DNA of 64,000 bases from JAWVFM01 sp963739355. GTDB lineage: Bacteria; Actinomycetota; Thermoleophilia; Solirubrobacterales; 70-9. Made by a program: the position numbers and the translations under genes. Location: NCBI GenBank assembly GCA_963739355.1, contig CAVUAD010000002.1, positions 127,848 through 191,847 on the forward strand. The letters run 5' to 3'. The stretch's first letter is position 1; every line of letters starts with the position of its first letter. The notes beneath the pieces are model-generated. The model ran no database searches, was not told where the DNA came from, and worked only from the letters and a program-made list of their open reading frames with translations. Shown piece by piece: positions 33,620-41,809 of the stretch.

Positions 33620-34585
33620 TCAGGCGACCGGGGTCAGGCCTGGCTCGCCGGCCAGGACCGCCACGGCGTTCCGCGCCGCCAGCACCGCCATCGCGGTGCG
33701 GGTCTCGACCGTGGCCGACCCGAGGTGGGGGAGGAGCACCGCGTTCTCGAGCGCGAGCAGGCCCGGCTGCACGTCAGGCTCATCCTCGAAGACGTCGAGA
33801 CCCGCGCCCGCGATCTCGCCGGACTCGAGCGCCGTGACGAGCGCCGCCTCGTCGACCACCGGCCCGCGGGCGGTGTTGATCAGGAACGCCGTGGGCTTCA
33901 TCAGCCCCAGCCGGCGGGCGTCGATCAGGTGCCGGGTCTCGGGAGTCAGCGGCACGTGGAGGCTGACGACGTCGGCCTCGTGCAGCAGTTCGTCCAGCTC
34001 GAGGCGCTCGGCGGCCAGCTCCGCGACGAGCTCCATCGCCACGTCGTGACGCCCGGCGTAGGCGATCCGCATGCCGAACGCCCGGGCACGCCTTGCGACC
34101 GCCGTGCCGATCGCGCCGAGGCCGACGACGCCGAGCGTGCGGTCCTGGATGCCGTCTCCGAGCATGAAGTCGAGGTCCCAGGACCAGCTCCGGCCGGATC
34201 GGATCAGCCGCTCGCCCTCGCCGGCGCGCCGCGTGACGGCGAGGATGAGCGTGAACGCCAGGTCGGCCGTGGCGTCGGTGAGCACCCCGGGCGTGTTGGT
34301 GACGACGACACCGCGCTCGCGAGCCGCCTCGAGGTCGACGTTGTCGTAACCCACGGCGACGTTGGCCACGCAGCGAAGCGATGGCCCGGCGGCGTCGAGG
34401 AGCGGCGCGTCCACGGTGTCGTGAAGCAGGGTCACGAGCGCGCCGGCTCCCGCGGCGGCCTCGCGGAGCGCGGCCGGCTCGAGCCGGCCTTCGGCGTCGG
34501 GGAACCAGACCTCGCCGGCGGCGTCGAGCACGTCGAGAGCCGGCTGCGGCAGGCGGCGGGTGACGACGATGCGCGGGGCGCTCAC
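33620..34585 (-). CDS. D-isomer-specific 2-hydroxyacid dehydrogenase (glyoxylate/hydroxypyruvate reductase-like)
   Basis: A 321-residue enzyme. The Rossmann motif is LGVVGLGAIGTAVARRARAFG (around 147), the catalytic Arg lies in INTARGPVVDE (about 236), Glu in DVFEDEPD, and His in LLPHLGSAT. It reduces glyoxylate, hydroxypyruvate or related 2-oxo acids with NAD(P)H. It stands between the MMPL and topoisomerase genes on the same strand, 24 bp from each, so a loose operon is possible. Confidence 0.9.
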   Translation of the reverse strand: MSAPRIVVTRRLPQPALDVLDAAGEVWFPDAEGRLEPAALREAAAGAGALVTLLHDTVDAPLLDAAGPSLRCVANVAVGYDNVDLEAARERGVVVTNTPGVLTDATADLAFTLILAVTRRAGEGERLIRSGRSWSWDLDFMLGDGIQDRTLGVVGLGAIGTAVARRARAFGMRIAYAGRHDVAMELVAELAAERLELDELLHEADVVSLHVPLTPETRHLIDARRLGLMKPTAFLINTARGPVVDEAALVTALESGEIAGAGLDVFEDEPDVQPGLLALENAVLLPHLGSATVETRTAMAVLAARNAVAVLAGEPGLTPVA

Positions 34586-34608
34586 CGGCGCAACCTATCG
34601 ACGCCCCC

Positions 34609-35628
34609 TCAGCGGAGCAGTCTCAGCACCGCGCGCTCGATCCTCTCGCGGTCGACGAACTCTCCGGGCTCAGCGTCGCCGCCGAGCCGCGTGATCGACG
34701 CGCGGATCGTGGTGCCGGAGTCGAAGCGGTCGAAGACGCGCGGGTCGATGTAGGCGTTTCGGCACACGGCCGGGGTGTTGCCGAGGAAGTCGGCGACGCG
34801 CCTCGTGGCGTCGGTGGAGGCGCGCTTCCGCGCCGTCTTGGTCTCCGGCGGCGGCTCTTGGGCGAGGGCCACGGCGGCCAGCACGGTCGCGTTCCACGTC
34901 CGGAAGTCCTTGGCCGAGTGCCCCTCGCCCGCATGGCCCTTCAGGTAGTCGTTGATCTCGTCCGAGCGGACGTCGTTCCACGTCCTCGACTCCCAGTAGG
35001 CGAGGAGCTCTCTGCCGGCGTGCTTGGGGCGGTCTCGCAGCGCTCGGAGCGCCGGCAGGACCACGGGGTCCGCGAGCGTCTGCAGCCGGCGCTGACCGGA
35101 TTTGGCGGGGTAGTCGAATACCGCTTCGCCGTTCTCGAAGCGCAGGTGCTTGCGGCGCAGCGTGGCGAGCCCGTAGCTCTCGTTGCCGGCCGCGTACTCC
35201 TCGCCGCCGATCCGGAAGAAGCCGAGATCGAGCAGCCGTACCGCGCAGGCCAGGACGCGCTCGCGCGCGAGACCCGTGCGGGCGAGGTCCGCGCTCACCT
35301 GGTCGCGAACCCGGGGCAGCGCGCGGGCGAAGCTCTCCATCCGCTCGAACTTCTCGCGGTCGCGGGCCTCGCGCCAGTGCTGGTGGTAGAGGTACTGCTT
35401 GCGTCCCGCGTCGTCCACGCCGGTGGCCTGGATGTGCCCGTTCGAGCGCATGCAGATCCAGACGTCCTTCCACGCCGGCGGGATGCCGAGGGCACGGATC
35501 CGCTCGAGCTCCTCGGCGTCGCGGACCGGTTCGCCACCGGCCCGCTCGTACGAGAACCCGCGGCCGCGGCGCACGCGGGTTATCCCGGGCTCGTTGCAGT
35601 CGACCCGGCGCAGGCGGTGCCTTTTCAG
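34609..35628 (-). CDS. DNA topoisomerase IB (poxvirus/eukaryote-like, bacterial type)
   Basis: The protein has the bacterial TopIB layout: N-terminal WKDVWICMRSNGHIQATG beta domain, then a catalytic domain with the helix RRKHLRFENGE, KSGQR, FRTWNATV and a late AYIDPRVFD tyrosine. The first canonical start is GTG 35574 (321 residues). However, the conserved family N-terminus RLRRVDCNEPGIT is encoded in frame upstream of it with no ATG, GTG or TTG. CTG 35628 overlaps the ferritin-like stop as CTGA with GAAGGA about 7 bp upstream, so I place the start there (339 residues). It relaxes supercoils through a 3'-phosphotyrosine. Confidence 0.85.
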   Translation of the reverse strand: MKRHRLRRVDCNEPGITRVRRGRGFSYERAGGEPVRDAEELERIRALGIPPAWKDVWICMRSNGHIQATGVDDAGRKQYLYHQHWREARDREKFERMESFARALPRVRDQVSADLARTGLARERVLACAVRLLDLGFFRIGGEEYAAGNESYGLATLRRKHLRFENGEAVFDYPAKSGQRRLQTLADPVVLPALRALRDRPKHAGRELLAYWESRTWNDVRSDEINDYLKGHAGEGHSAKDFRTWNATVLAAVALAQEPPPETKTARKRASTDATRRVADFLGNTPAVCRNAYIDPRVFDRFDSGTTIRASITRLGGDAEPGEFVDRERIERAVLRLLR

Positions 35629-36125
35629 GCGAGTCCTTCCTTCTCGTACTCGCGCAGGAAGCCCTCGAAGAGCCGGCGATGGCCCTGCTCGTCATGGAGG
35701 ATGTCGATGACCATGTCCTGGGTCACCGGGTCGATCCCATCGGTGGCCTCGACGATCGTGGAGTAGTGGTCGATGGCCCCGCTCTCGGCCTCGATCACGC
35801 CGCGGATGACGTGGACGATGTCGACCTGGTCGGAGGGCGGCTGCAGGAAGCTCTGCTCGGCCTTGAACTGCTCGGAGCCCGGGACGACCCCGTAGAGCTC
35901 CTTGATCCGCGAGGCGAAGAGCTGGGCGTGGCCGAGCTCCTCCTGAATGTCCTGCTCCAGGGACTGCTTGATCTCCTGGGCGCGGACGCCGTCGGGGTTG
36001 ACCGCGTTCGCGATGTAGCTCATCACCGTCTCGATCTCCATCCAGTAGGCCCGCTCGAGCATCTCCACGACCTTCTTGCGGTCGTCGGCGGCTTCGTCGG
36101 AAAGGATGTCGGGGGTGGAGGTCAT
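35625..36125 (-). CDS. Ferritin-like diiron protein
   Basis: A 166-residue four-helix-bundle protein. Putative diiron ligands appear in order: Glu in WMEIETVMSYI, ExxH in EELGHAQL, Glu in VIEAESGAIDHY, and ExxH in LHDEQGHRRLF. It matches the bacterioferritin/DUF892-like stand-alone ferritin group, with roles in iron storage or oxidative protection. It precedes topoisomerase IB in the same unit; their coding regions probably overlap. Confidence 0.85.
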   Translation of the reverse strand: MTSTPDILSDEAADDRKKVVEMLERAYWMEIETVMSYIANAVNPDGVRAQEIKQSLEQDIQEELGHAQLFASRIKELYGVVPGSEQFKAEQSFLQPPSDQVDIVHVIRGVIEAESGAIDHYSTIVEATDGIDPVTQDMVIDILHDEQGHRRLFEGFLREYEKEGLA

Positions 36126-36243
36126 GGGGGCAGGCGTCTCCTTGGTCGTTTCGTCAGGGGCTCATTACCCTCGCAGGCGCCAACGGAATCCGGCGCGCCG
36201 CCTGCCCGCCGTCGTCCCGCTCGGCGCCCGCTAGCTTCCACGC

Positions 36244-36594
36244 ATGGCCAAGCGCAAGCGAGCGCGCCGGCGCGAGCCCGTCGCGACCGTCGACTACACC
36301 GACGACGACGGCAACGTCCTGCGCCTTCGCGAGACGCTCAGCGCCGGGACCGTCAAGGCTATCCGCGGGGCGCCACGGACGGCGGCCAGCTCGTCCGAAG
36401 ACGCCTGGCGGCGGCGTTCGGAGATGCTCTTCGAGCGTCTCGCCGTGGGCTGGGAAATCGCCGGCCTGCCGCTGACCGATCAGGCGATGTTGCTGGGCCG
36501 CTACCGCATGGCGGACGCGCAGACGCAGCGGTGGGTGCGCTCGACGATCGCCGAGCACCTGCTCGCCCACATCCCGGAGCTTGCCGACGACTGA
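36244..36594 (+). CDS. Hypothetical protein
   Basis: A 116-residue soluble protein with a very basic N-terminus (MAKRKRARRREP), a short beta-hairpin-like DYTDDDGNVLRLRETLS and three predicted helices (about 50-110). No family recognised. It stands divergent from the ferritin-like gene and upstream of the sigma-factor promoter. Confidence 0.65.
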   Translation: MAKRKRARRREPVATVDYTDDDGNVLRLRETLSAGTVKAIRGAPRTAASSSEDAWRRRSEMLFERLAVGWEIAGLPLTDQAMLLGRYRMADAQTQRWVRSTIAEHLLAHIPELADD

Positions 36595-36630
36595 CCGACG
36601 CCCGGGGGCACCGAGCGAAAGAGCGCCGCG

Positions 36631-36655
36631 GTTTGAGGTGGTGTTGACCGGGTAG
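36631..36655 (+). promoter_or_regulatory. SigB/SigF-type promoter upstream of the sigma gene
   Basis: GTTT (36631-36634), a 15-bp spacer and GGGTAG (36650-36655) match the SigB/SigF consensus GTTT-N14-16-GGGTAT in all but the last base. It lies 126 bp upstream of a SigB/SigF-family gene, implying self-activation. Position and consensus are seen; function is inference. Confidence 0.6.
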
Positions 36656-36661
36656 CTCCGT

Positions 36662-36780
36662 AGTGAGGCAGCCACCGTCAGGGATGACGTACCGCGCGGG
36701 GACCGATCCCCCCCGACGACCCCCGCGCCCTCCGACCAAGCCCTGACCGGTTTCCGCCGGGCGGGGCTTGGTCCTTTCCT
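36662..36780 (+). promoter_or_regulatory. Structured leader RNA with mutually exclusive stems before the sigma gene
   Basis: Between the promoter and the GTG are a CGTC/GACG hairpin (36676-36689) and GCGCGGGG (36694-36701), which can pair either with CCCCGCGC (36721-36728) or, through its GGGG, in GGGGA-CCGA-TCCCC (36698-36711). A 10-bp stem GACCAAGCCC/GGGCTTGGTC (36734-36743 with 36764-36773) ends 7 nt before the start codon. There is no clear ribosome site outside the stems. It could be a regulatory 5' UTR or a small RNA ending in a hairpin. I cannot match it to a known riboswitch class. Confidence 0.5.
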
Positions 36781-37650
36781 GTGGCGAACTCGCCAAAATT
36801 CGAGGCCGCAGGGAAGATCTTGGGGAACTCACGAAGCGAAAACGACGAGGCGCACTCGCACCCGCCCGCGGGTGGGCCGCGTGTGCCGGGCCCCGGCGAG
36901 GGGCTCGCGGGCGACGACGAGCTTCTGCGCCGCTACTTCGACACCCGTGACCCAGCGGTGCGCGAGGAGCTCGTGGGGCGGTACATGCAATTCGCTCGCA
37001 GCATGGCGTTCCGCTACCGGGGCGGGAGCGAGCCCACGGACGATCTGGTGCAGGTGGCGAGCCTCGGGCTCGTCAACGCGATCGACCGGTTCGACCCCAC
37101 GCGGGGCATCCCCTTCCTGGCCTTTGCGGCCCCGACCGTCCTCGGCGAGCTGCGCCGTCACTTCCGCGACCGGGTGTGGAACCTCCGCCTGCCGCGCGGG
37201 CTGCAGGAGCGCGTCAGCAAGGTCGACGAGGTGATCACGAAGCTCACGTCTGAGTTGGAGCGCTCACCGACGGTTCCGGAGATCGCCGAGGCGCTCGGCA
37301 TCGACGCGGACGAGGTGCTCGAGGCGTTTACGGCCGCGAACGCCCGCCGGACGGCATCGCTCGACGCGCCGGTGGCCTCGGATGAGCCGGACGAAGCGAC
37401 GCTGGGAGCGCAGGTCGGCGGCGATGAGGCCGGCTACGCGAAGGTCGAGGCCTGGGCGACCCTCTCCGAGGGCATCCCGTCGCTCTCCGAGCGTGAGCGC
37501 CTGGTCCTGCGGCTGCGCTTCGTCGACGATCTGACGCAGTCCCAGATCGCGGATCGCATCGGCCACTCGCAGATGCACGTCTCGCGGATCCTTCGTGGCG
37601 CGCTCGCGCAGCTGCGCGAGGAGCTGGAGCACCCGCCGGAATCGGGCTAG
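36781..37650 (+). CDS. SigB/SigF/SigG-family RNA polymerase sigma factor
   Basis: A 289-residue sigma factor with region 2 (DLVQVASLGLVNAIDRFDPTRG), region 3 (VSKVDEVITKLTSELERSPT) and region 4 (LSERERLVLRLRFVDDLTQSQIADRIG...MHVSRILR). It lacks region 1.1 and has the size and order of the general-stress/sporulation group. GTG 36781 opens the frame; TTG 36820, preceded by AGGGAAG, is an alternative start that would trim 13 residues. It is convergent with an anti-sigma-type ATPase gene 8 bp away, its probable regulator. Confidence 0.9.
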   Translation: MANSPKFEAAGKILGNSRSENDEAHSHPPAGGPRVPGPGEGLAGDDELLRRYFDTRDPAVREELVGRYMQFARSMAFRYRGGSEPTDDLVQVASLGLVNAIDRFDPTRGIPFLAFAAPTVLGELRRHFRDRVWNLRLPRGLQERVSKVDEVITKLTSELERSPTVPEIAEALGIDADEVLEAFTAANARRTASLDAPVASDEPDEATLGAQVGGDEAGYAKVEAWATLSEGIPSLSERERLVLRLRFVDDLTQSQIADRIGHSQMHVSRILRGALAQLREELEHPPESG

Positions 37651-37657
37651 CCGCGGG

Positions 37658-38485
37658 TTACGGTCGCGAGGCGGTGTGCCCGCTCGCGATGCGGAGAGCC
37701 AGGTGCTCGCCGTCGTCGCTGTGCTCGACGCGCGCCTCGTCGGCCAGCGTCACCAGCGACGCGTCGAGCGATGGGATCGCCAGGCCGGCGAGCATGCGTT
37801 CCGCGGCCCCCTCCCGGAGGGGGCCGACGCGGACCGTGATGCCGTCGCTGGATTCCTGGATGGCGATCCGCGTCTTGCCGCCCGTGAACCCCTCGGCGCG
37901 CTCGACCGCGATCGCGTCGCTCAGCAGGAGAACGTCGGAGAGCCGGTCGATCGACATCGAGGCGCGTGCGGCAAGGGACGAGATCACACGGGAGACGACC
38001 ACGCCCGCGAGCGCCTCGTCCTCGACGGTCACGACCGTCTCGTCGGAGAAGTCCGGCCGCTCCTCGCGCTCCGCCGGCTCGCCGGGTTCGATCGGGACCA
38101 GCATCGTCAGCTCCGTCCCGCCGTCGTCCGCGGACCTGAGCTCGAAGCCGTCCGAGAGCGACGCGATCAGGGAGAGCCCCAGCCTGAGGCTCGGATCCGG
38201 GCGGCCGGATCCCAGCCGCGGCCTGAAGCCGTGACCGTGGTCCCTGACGACGACCTCGAGCATGTCCCCCTGCCGCGAGACGCCGACCTCGAGCGCTCCG
38301 GGCTCGTCTTCGTCGTAGGCGTGTACGACGGCGTTGTTGCACGCCTCGGTGACGACGGTGCGAAGGTTGGCCAGGCATTCCTCGTCCATGCCGAGCGCCT
38401 CGCCGATGCCGGCAACCGCGTGACGCACCAGCGTGACGTTCTCTGCCCGAGCCGGAAGCGTGAGTTGCATGGCTGGAGTCGACAT
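37658..38485 (-). CDS. Anti-sigma-factor-type ATPase (RsbW-like) with second, degenerate ATPase-like domain
   Basis: A 275-residue protein from ATG 38485 (ATG 38470 and upstream starts are possible). The first half is an HATPase_c domain with N-box VVTEACNNAVVHAY and DHGHGFRP plus LGLSLIASLSDGFEL, as in RsbW/SpoIIAB kinases. The second half (about 155-270) repeats the same secondary pattern, with RLSDVLLLSDAIAVE where the N-box would be, but lacks its Asn and Gly boxes. The protein probably sequesters the sigma factor encoded next door and phosphorylates STAS proteins. It is divergent (203 bp) from a SpoIIE phosphatase; that gap shows no clear promoter. Confidence 0.85.
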   Translation of the reverse strand: MSTPAMQLTLPARAENVTLVRHAVAGIGEALGMDEECLANLRTVVTEACNNAVVHAYDEDEPGALEVGVSRQGDMLEVVVRDHGHGFRPRLGSGRPDPSLRLGLSLIASLSDGFELRSADDGGTELTMLVPIEPGEPAEREERPDFSDETVVTVEDEALAGVVVSRVISSLAARASMSIDRLSDVLLLSDAIAVERAEGFTGGKTRIAIQESSDGITVRVGPLREGAAERMLAGLAIPSLDASLVTLADEARVEHSDDGEHLALRIASGHTASRP

Positions 38486-38688
38486 CGGTTTGGGGGCTGG
38501 GAGCTCCTTCTCGGTGACCTGGCCCGTCACGAGTCTGACACGAACCAGGCACACGGTCCGCTCGGCTGTCCTGCTCTGGTTTGCACGCTCGCCTCCGGTG
38601 TCCTCTGGCTACCCCGTCGCGGGACGCCTCTAACCGGCTGCCACGAGCGCGTTGCCTGCCAGGGACTACATTTCGACCAGCAGGCTGC

Positions 38689-41280
38689 ATGACGAGCATT
38701 GAGGACAAGACGAGCTCACCTCAGGCCTGGCTCTTGGGGGAATCGAGGCAGGCGTTCGATCGCGGCCTCCTTGCCGGTGGCGGGGTCCTGGGTGTGGCGG
38801 TGGGGCTGGACGTCGCTCTCAGCACGATCTTCGTCACGGCGTACGCCCTGGCCACGGTCGTTGCGTGCGCGTTCTCGCTCTCCGCGAGCATCGTGCTCTG
38901 GGTTGCGTCGATGGGCCTGGCGGCTGCCAGCTTCGTCTGGAACGGCGGCGCCGGGTCGACGGACTACTGGCTGCGCTTTGCTTTCGTGGCCGTCGGCGGG
39001 GCGGTCGCCGCCCTCCTGGCCCACCGGCGCGGTCGCGCCGAGACCGTCTCGTCTCGGCTGGTCCTCCTCGACACGATCGGCTCGACGGCCGACGGCTCGC
39101 TGCCCCTCGACGAGACGATCCGCCGGGCTCTGGCCGGGATCGTCCCGGCCGCCGCGGACTTCTGCATGATCGACGTGGTCCGTGCGGGGACGGTCCAGAG
39201 GGTCGCCGTGCGGGCCCGGGGGACGTCGGGCTGGCAGGAGGTCGAGGAGGGCCTGCGGAATCGCGAGCCATCGACGCCGCACTGGCTCCGCGACCCGGAG
39301 AGCGGCATTCCGATGGTCCCGTACTTCCTGCCAAGGGTCAGCGCCGGACACGAGGAGATCCTCGCCCACGACACGGGTCCGGACCTCGCGTTCATCCGTT
39401 CCCTTGGCCTGCGCTCGGTGGTGATCGCCCCGATGATGGCCCGGGGAAGGCTGCTGGCGACGCTCACCCTCGGCGTCTCATGGTCGGGGCGGCGCTACGG
39501 CGCGGACGACCTGGCGTTTGCGCGTGCGCTCGCGAGCCGCCTCGCGATGGCGTTGGAGAACGCCGGGCTCTTCTCTGACCTGGAGAGCGTCGAGCGCCGC
39601 ATGGACGCCGTGATGTCCAAGATCGCCGAGGCCGTGACCGTCCACGACGCCCGCGGGAGGCTCCTGTTCGCCAACCGTACGTTCGCCGAGTGGACCGGAT
39701 ACGAGAGCGCCGAGGAGGTCGCCAGGCTCGGCTCCCGCGTCCTGCTGCAGCGCCTCGCGGTGTTCGACGCGGGCGGCACGCGGCTCGAGCCGGACGTGGA
39801 CGAGGTCACCCGGCTGATCGACGCGGGGCGTCTCCCGTTCACGGCGATGATCAGGATCGTCACCGCGTTCGATGGGCGGGAGCGCTGGCTGGAGCTGGAC
39901 GCCGATGCCATCCGGGGGGTCGATGACGAGGTCCTCTACGTCGTCACGACGATGAAGGACGTCACCGAGACGAAGCGGGCCGAGCTGAGCCAGCGGGTCA
40001 CGGCGGGCGCGGCGGAGCTGCTCGCGGTCTCGCGGGACTTCAGCGAGACCCTCCAGCTCGTCGCGGAGCTCGCGGTCCCGGATCTCGCGGACTGGTGCTC
40101 GATCAACCTCCTCTCCAGCGGCGGCGAGATCGAGCAGGTCGCCCTCGCGCACGTCGACCCGGAGCGGCGGCAGATCGCAGGCGAGCTGCGCAGGCGCGCA
40201 CCGACGCGACTCGGCGACGGCTCGATGCTCGCCAGGGTGATCGGCGAGGAGCGCGCCCATCGGTACGACATCTCCGATCCAAGCGTCGACACGAACGCCA
40301 CCGAGCCGGGCCGCGTCGAGGCGCTCCGCGACGCCGGCCTGGGCCCCGCGGTGACGGTGCCGATTCGCGCGGGGGATCAGGTGGCCGGGACGCTGACCTT
40401 CATCGACGCCCCGGGGCGGCGGCGGTTCTCGGACTCCGACGTGGCGCTGGCGACCGAGATGGCCGACCGGGCGGGCGTGTTCATCGAGAACGCCAGGCTG
40501 AGCGGCCTGCGCCGCGATATCGCCGACACGCTCCAACGGGGCCTGCTGCCGCCGAGCCTGCCGGCGATCGACGGCTGGGAGATCGCCGCGATGTATCGGC
40601 CCGCAGGTGAGCTCAACGAGGTCGGCGGGGACTTCTACGACGTCTTCGAGGTCGAGAACGGCTGGATGATCGTGGTCGGCGACGTCGTCGGACGCGGTGC
40701 GAAGGCGGCGGCGCTCACCGCGCTCGCCCGGCACACCATCAACACGGCGTGCACCCTGACGGGCGACCCTCGCCAGGCTCTGTCGCTCCTCAACCGGCGG
40801 CTCCATGGGCGGGGCGACCAGCCGCTGTGCACCGCGGCGATCGTCGTCCTCTCGAACGCCGCCGAGCGTGCTGCCGACGCCGTGGTCGTGAGCGCCGGCC
40901 ACCCGCTGCCGCTGCTCGTCCGCGGCACTGGGGTGGAGGAGGCATGCAGGCCCGGGCCCATGCTCGGCGCCCTCCCCGACGCCAGGTGGAACCTCGACCT
41001 CGTCAGCGTCGAGCCGGGGGAGCAGCTGGTGATCTATACGGACGGCGTCACGGATGTCCGAGTCGACGGGAAGCTGTTCGGCGAGGACCGCCTGCGCTCC
41101 GGCCTGGCCGGGGCGTCGAGCCCCGCCGGCGTCATCGATCGCATCGAGACCTCGCTGCGCTCCTACGCCGGGGACGACGTCGCGGACGACGCGGCCGCCG
41201 TGGCGATCATGCGCTCGGATCCCGCCGTGCCGAGGGTGTCGCCGAGCGTGGGGGACGCGGCTTCTCGGCTCTCGGCCTGA
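38689..41280 (+). CDS. Multi-sensor SpoIIE phosphatase (TM-GAF-PAS-GAF-PP2C)
   Basis: An 863-residue protein from ATG 38689. N-terminal helices (about 25-115, LLAGGGVLGVAVGLDVALS onward) form a DUF4118/MASE-like membrane part. A GAF domain (about 120-285), PAS domain (about 305-425, VTVHDARGRLLFANRTFAEWTG), second GAF (about 440-600) and SpoIIE domain (about 625-845) follow. Metal motifs GGDFYDV (about 646), GDVVGRG and YTDGVTD are present. It would dephosphorylate a STAS antagonist on sensing membrane, small-molecule or redox cues; the STAS gene 91 bp downstream is the likely target. Confidence 0.9.
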   Translation: MTSIEDKTSSPQAWLLGESRQAFDRGLLAGGGVLGVAVGLDVALSTIFVTAYALATVVACAFSLSASIVLWVASMGLAAASFVWNGGAGSTDYWLRFAFVAVGGAVAALLAHRRGRAETVSSRLVLLDTIGSTADGSLPLDETIRRALAGIVPAAADFCMIDVVRAGTVQRVAVRARGTSGWQEVEEGLRNREPSTPHWLRDPESGIPMVPYFLPRVSAGHEEILAHDTGPDLAFIRSLGLRSVVIAPMMARGRLLATLTLGVSWSGRRYGADDLAFARALASRLAMALENAGLFSDLESVERRMDAVMSKIAEAVTVHDARGRLLFANRTFAEWTGYESAEEVARLGSRVLLQRLAVFDAGGTRLEPDVDEVTRLIDAGRLPFTAMIRIVTAFDGRERWLELDADAIRGVDDEVLYVVTTMKDVTETKRAELSQRVTAGAAELLAVSRDFSETLQLVAELAVPDLADWCSINLLSSGGEIEQVALAHVDPERRQIAGELRRRAPTRLGDGSMLARVIGEERAHRYDISDPSVDTNATEPGRVEALRDAGLGPAVTVPIRAGDQVAGTLTFIDAPGRRRFSDSDVALATEMADRAGVFIENARLSGLRRDIADTLQRGLLPPSLPAIDGWEIAAMYRPAGELNEVGGDFYDVFEVENGWMIVVGDVVGRGAKAAALTALARHTINTACTLTGDPRQALSLLNRRLHGRGDQPLCTAAIVVLSNAAERAADAVVVSAGHPLPLLVRGTGVEEACRPGPMLGALPDARWNLDLVSVEPGEQLVIYTDGVTDVRVDGKLFGEDRLRSGLAGASSPAGVIDRIETSLRSYAGDDVADDAAAVAIMRSDPAVPRVSPSVGDAASRLSA

Positions 41281-41360
41281 GGGTCCTCTCGCCCCGCCCC
41301 CTGCCACGGGATACACTCGCCGTCCGCGTTTTGGCTGCCCCGGTTGTTCGCACGATCACC

Positions 41361-41375
41361 ATGGAAGAGCATTGA
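41361..41375 (+). other. Four-codon minicistron overlapping the STAS start
   Basis: ATG GAA GAG CAT TGA. Its TGA overlaps the TTG start of the STAS gene (TTGA), and its GGAAGAG doubles as the STAS ribosome-binding site. It could couple translation or simply be chance. Confidence 0.25.
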
Positions 41376-41725
41376 TCACCGATTTCAGCGTTGAGGTTGA
41401 GGAGCTCGACAACGGGCTCCGTGCGTTCCGCGTCAACGGCGAGCTGGACCACGCGACGGCGCCCAAGCTGCGCGAGCCGCTCGACGCGGCGATCCAGGGC
41501 GGCGCGCGCAACGTGCTCATCGACCTGACGGACTGCCCGTTCATCGACTCCACGGGCCTCAGCGTGATCGTCCACGCCCGGACCCAGATCGTCGAGGACG
41601 GCGACGGGCGCTTCGAGCTGTGCTGTGCGGACGCCCAGACGCGCCGCCTGCTCGAGATCACCGGGATCGAGGAGGCCTTCGGCATCTTCGACACCCGCGA
41701 CGAAGCGCTGGCGGCCTTCGCCTAG
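41372..41725 (+). CDS. STAS-domain anti-sigma factor antagonist
   Basis: A 117-residue SpoIIAA/RsbV-type protein. TTG 41372 is chosen because GGAAGAG lies directly upstream at proper distance and the upstream ATG (41361) is out of frame. The canonical phosphoacceptor motif PFIDSTGLSVIVHA places the serine at residue 60. It would bind the RsbW-like ATPase when dephosphorylated, releasing the sigma factor. It follows the multi-sensor phosphatase, a usual pairing. Confidence 0.9.
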   Translation: MITDFSVEVEELDNGLRAFRVNGELDHATAPKLREPLDAAIQGGARNVLIDLTDCPFIDSTGLSVIVHARTQIVEDGDGRFELCCADAQTRRLLEITGIEEAFGIFDTRDEALAAFA

Positions 41726-41809
41726 AGCTCACCTGACGCCGGGGCTCATCGCCTCGGCTAGCCTGCTCCGCACGGGGGTGCCGGGTACGCCGCGGCGCCG
41801 AGAAGACGC

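Noticed and set aside
36662..36780. Assignment of the sigma leader to a known riboswitch class (TPP, cobalamin, c-di-GMP, ydaO)
   Set aside because: None of the conserved core motifs of those classes could be matched by eye.
41281..41360. TACACT (41312-41317) as a -10 box for the STAS gene
   Set aside because: No -35 partner at the right distance.
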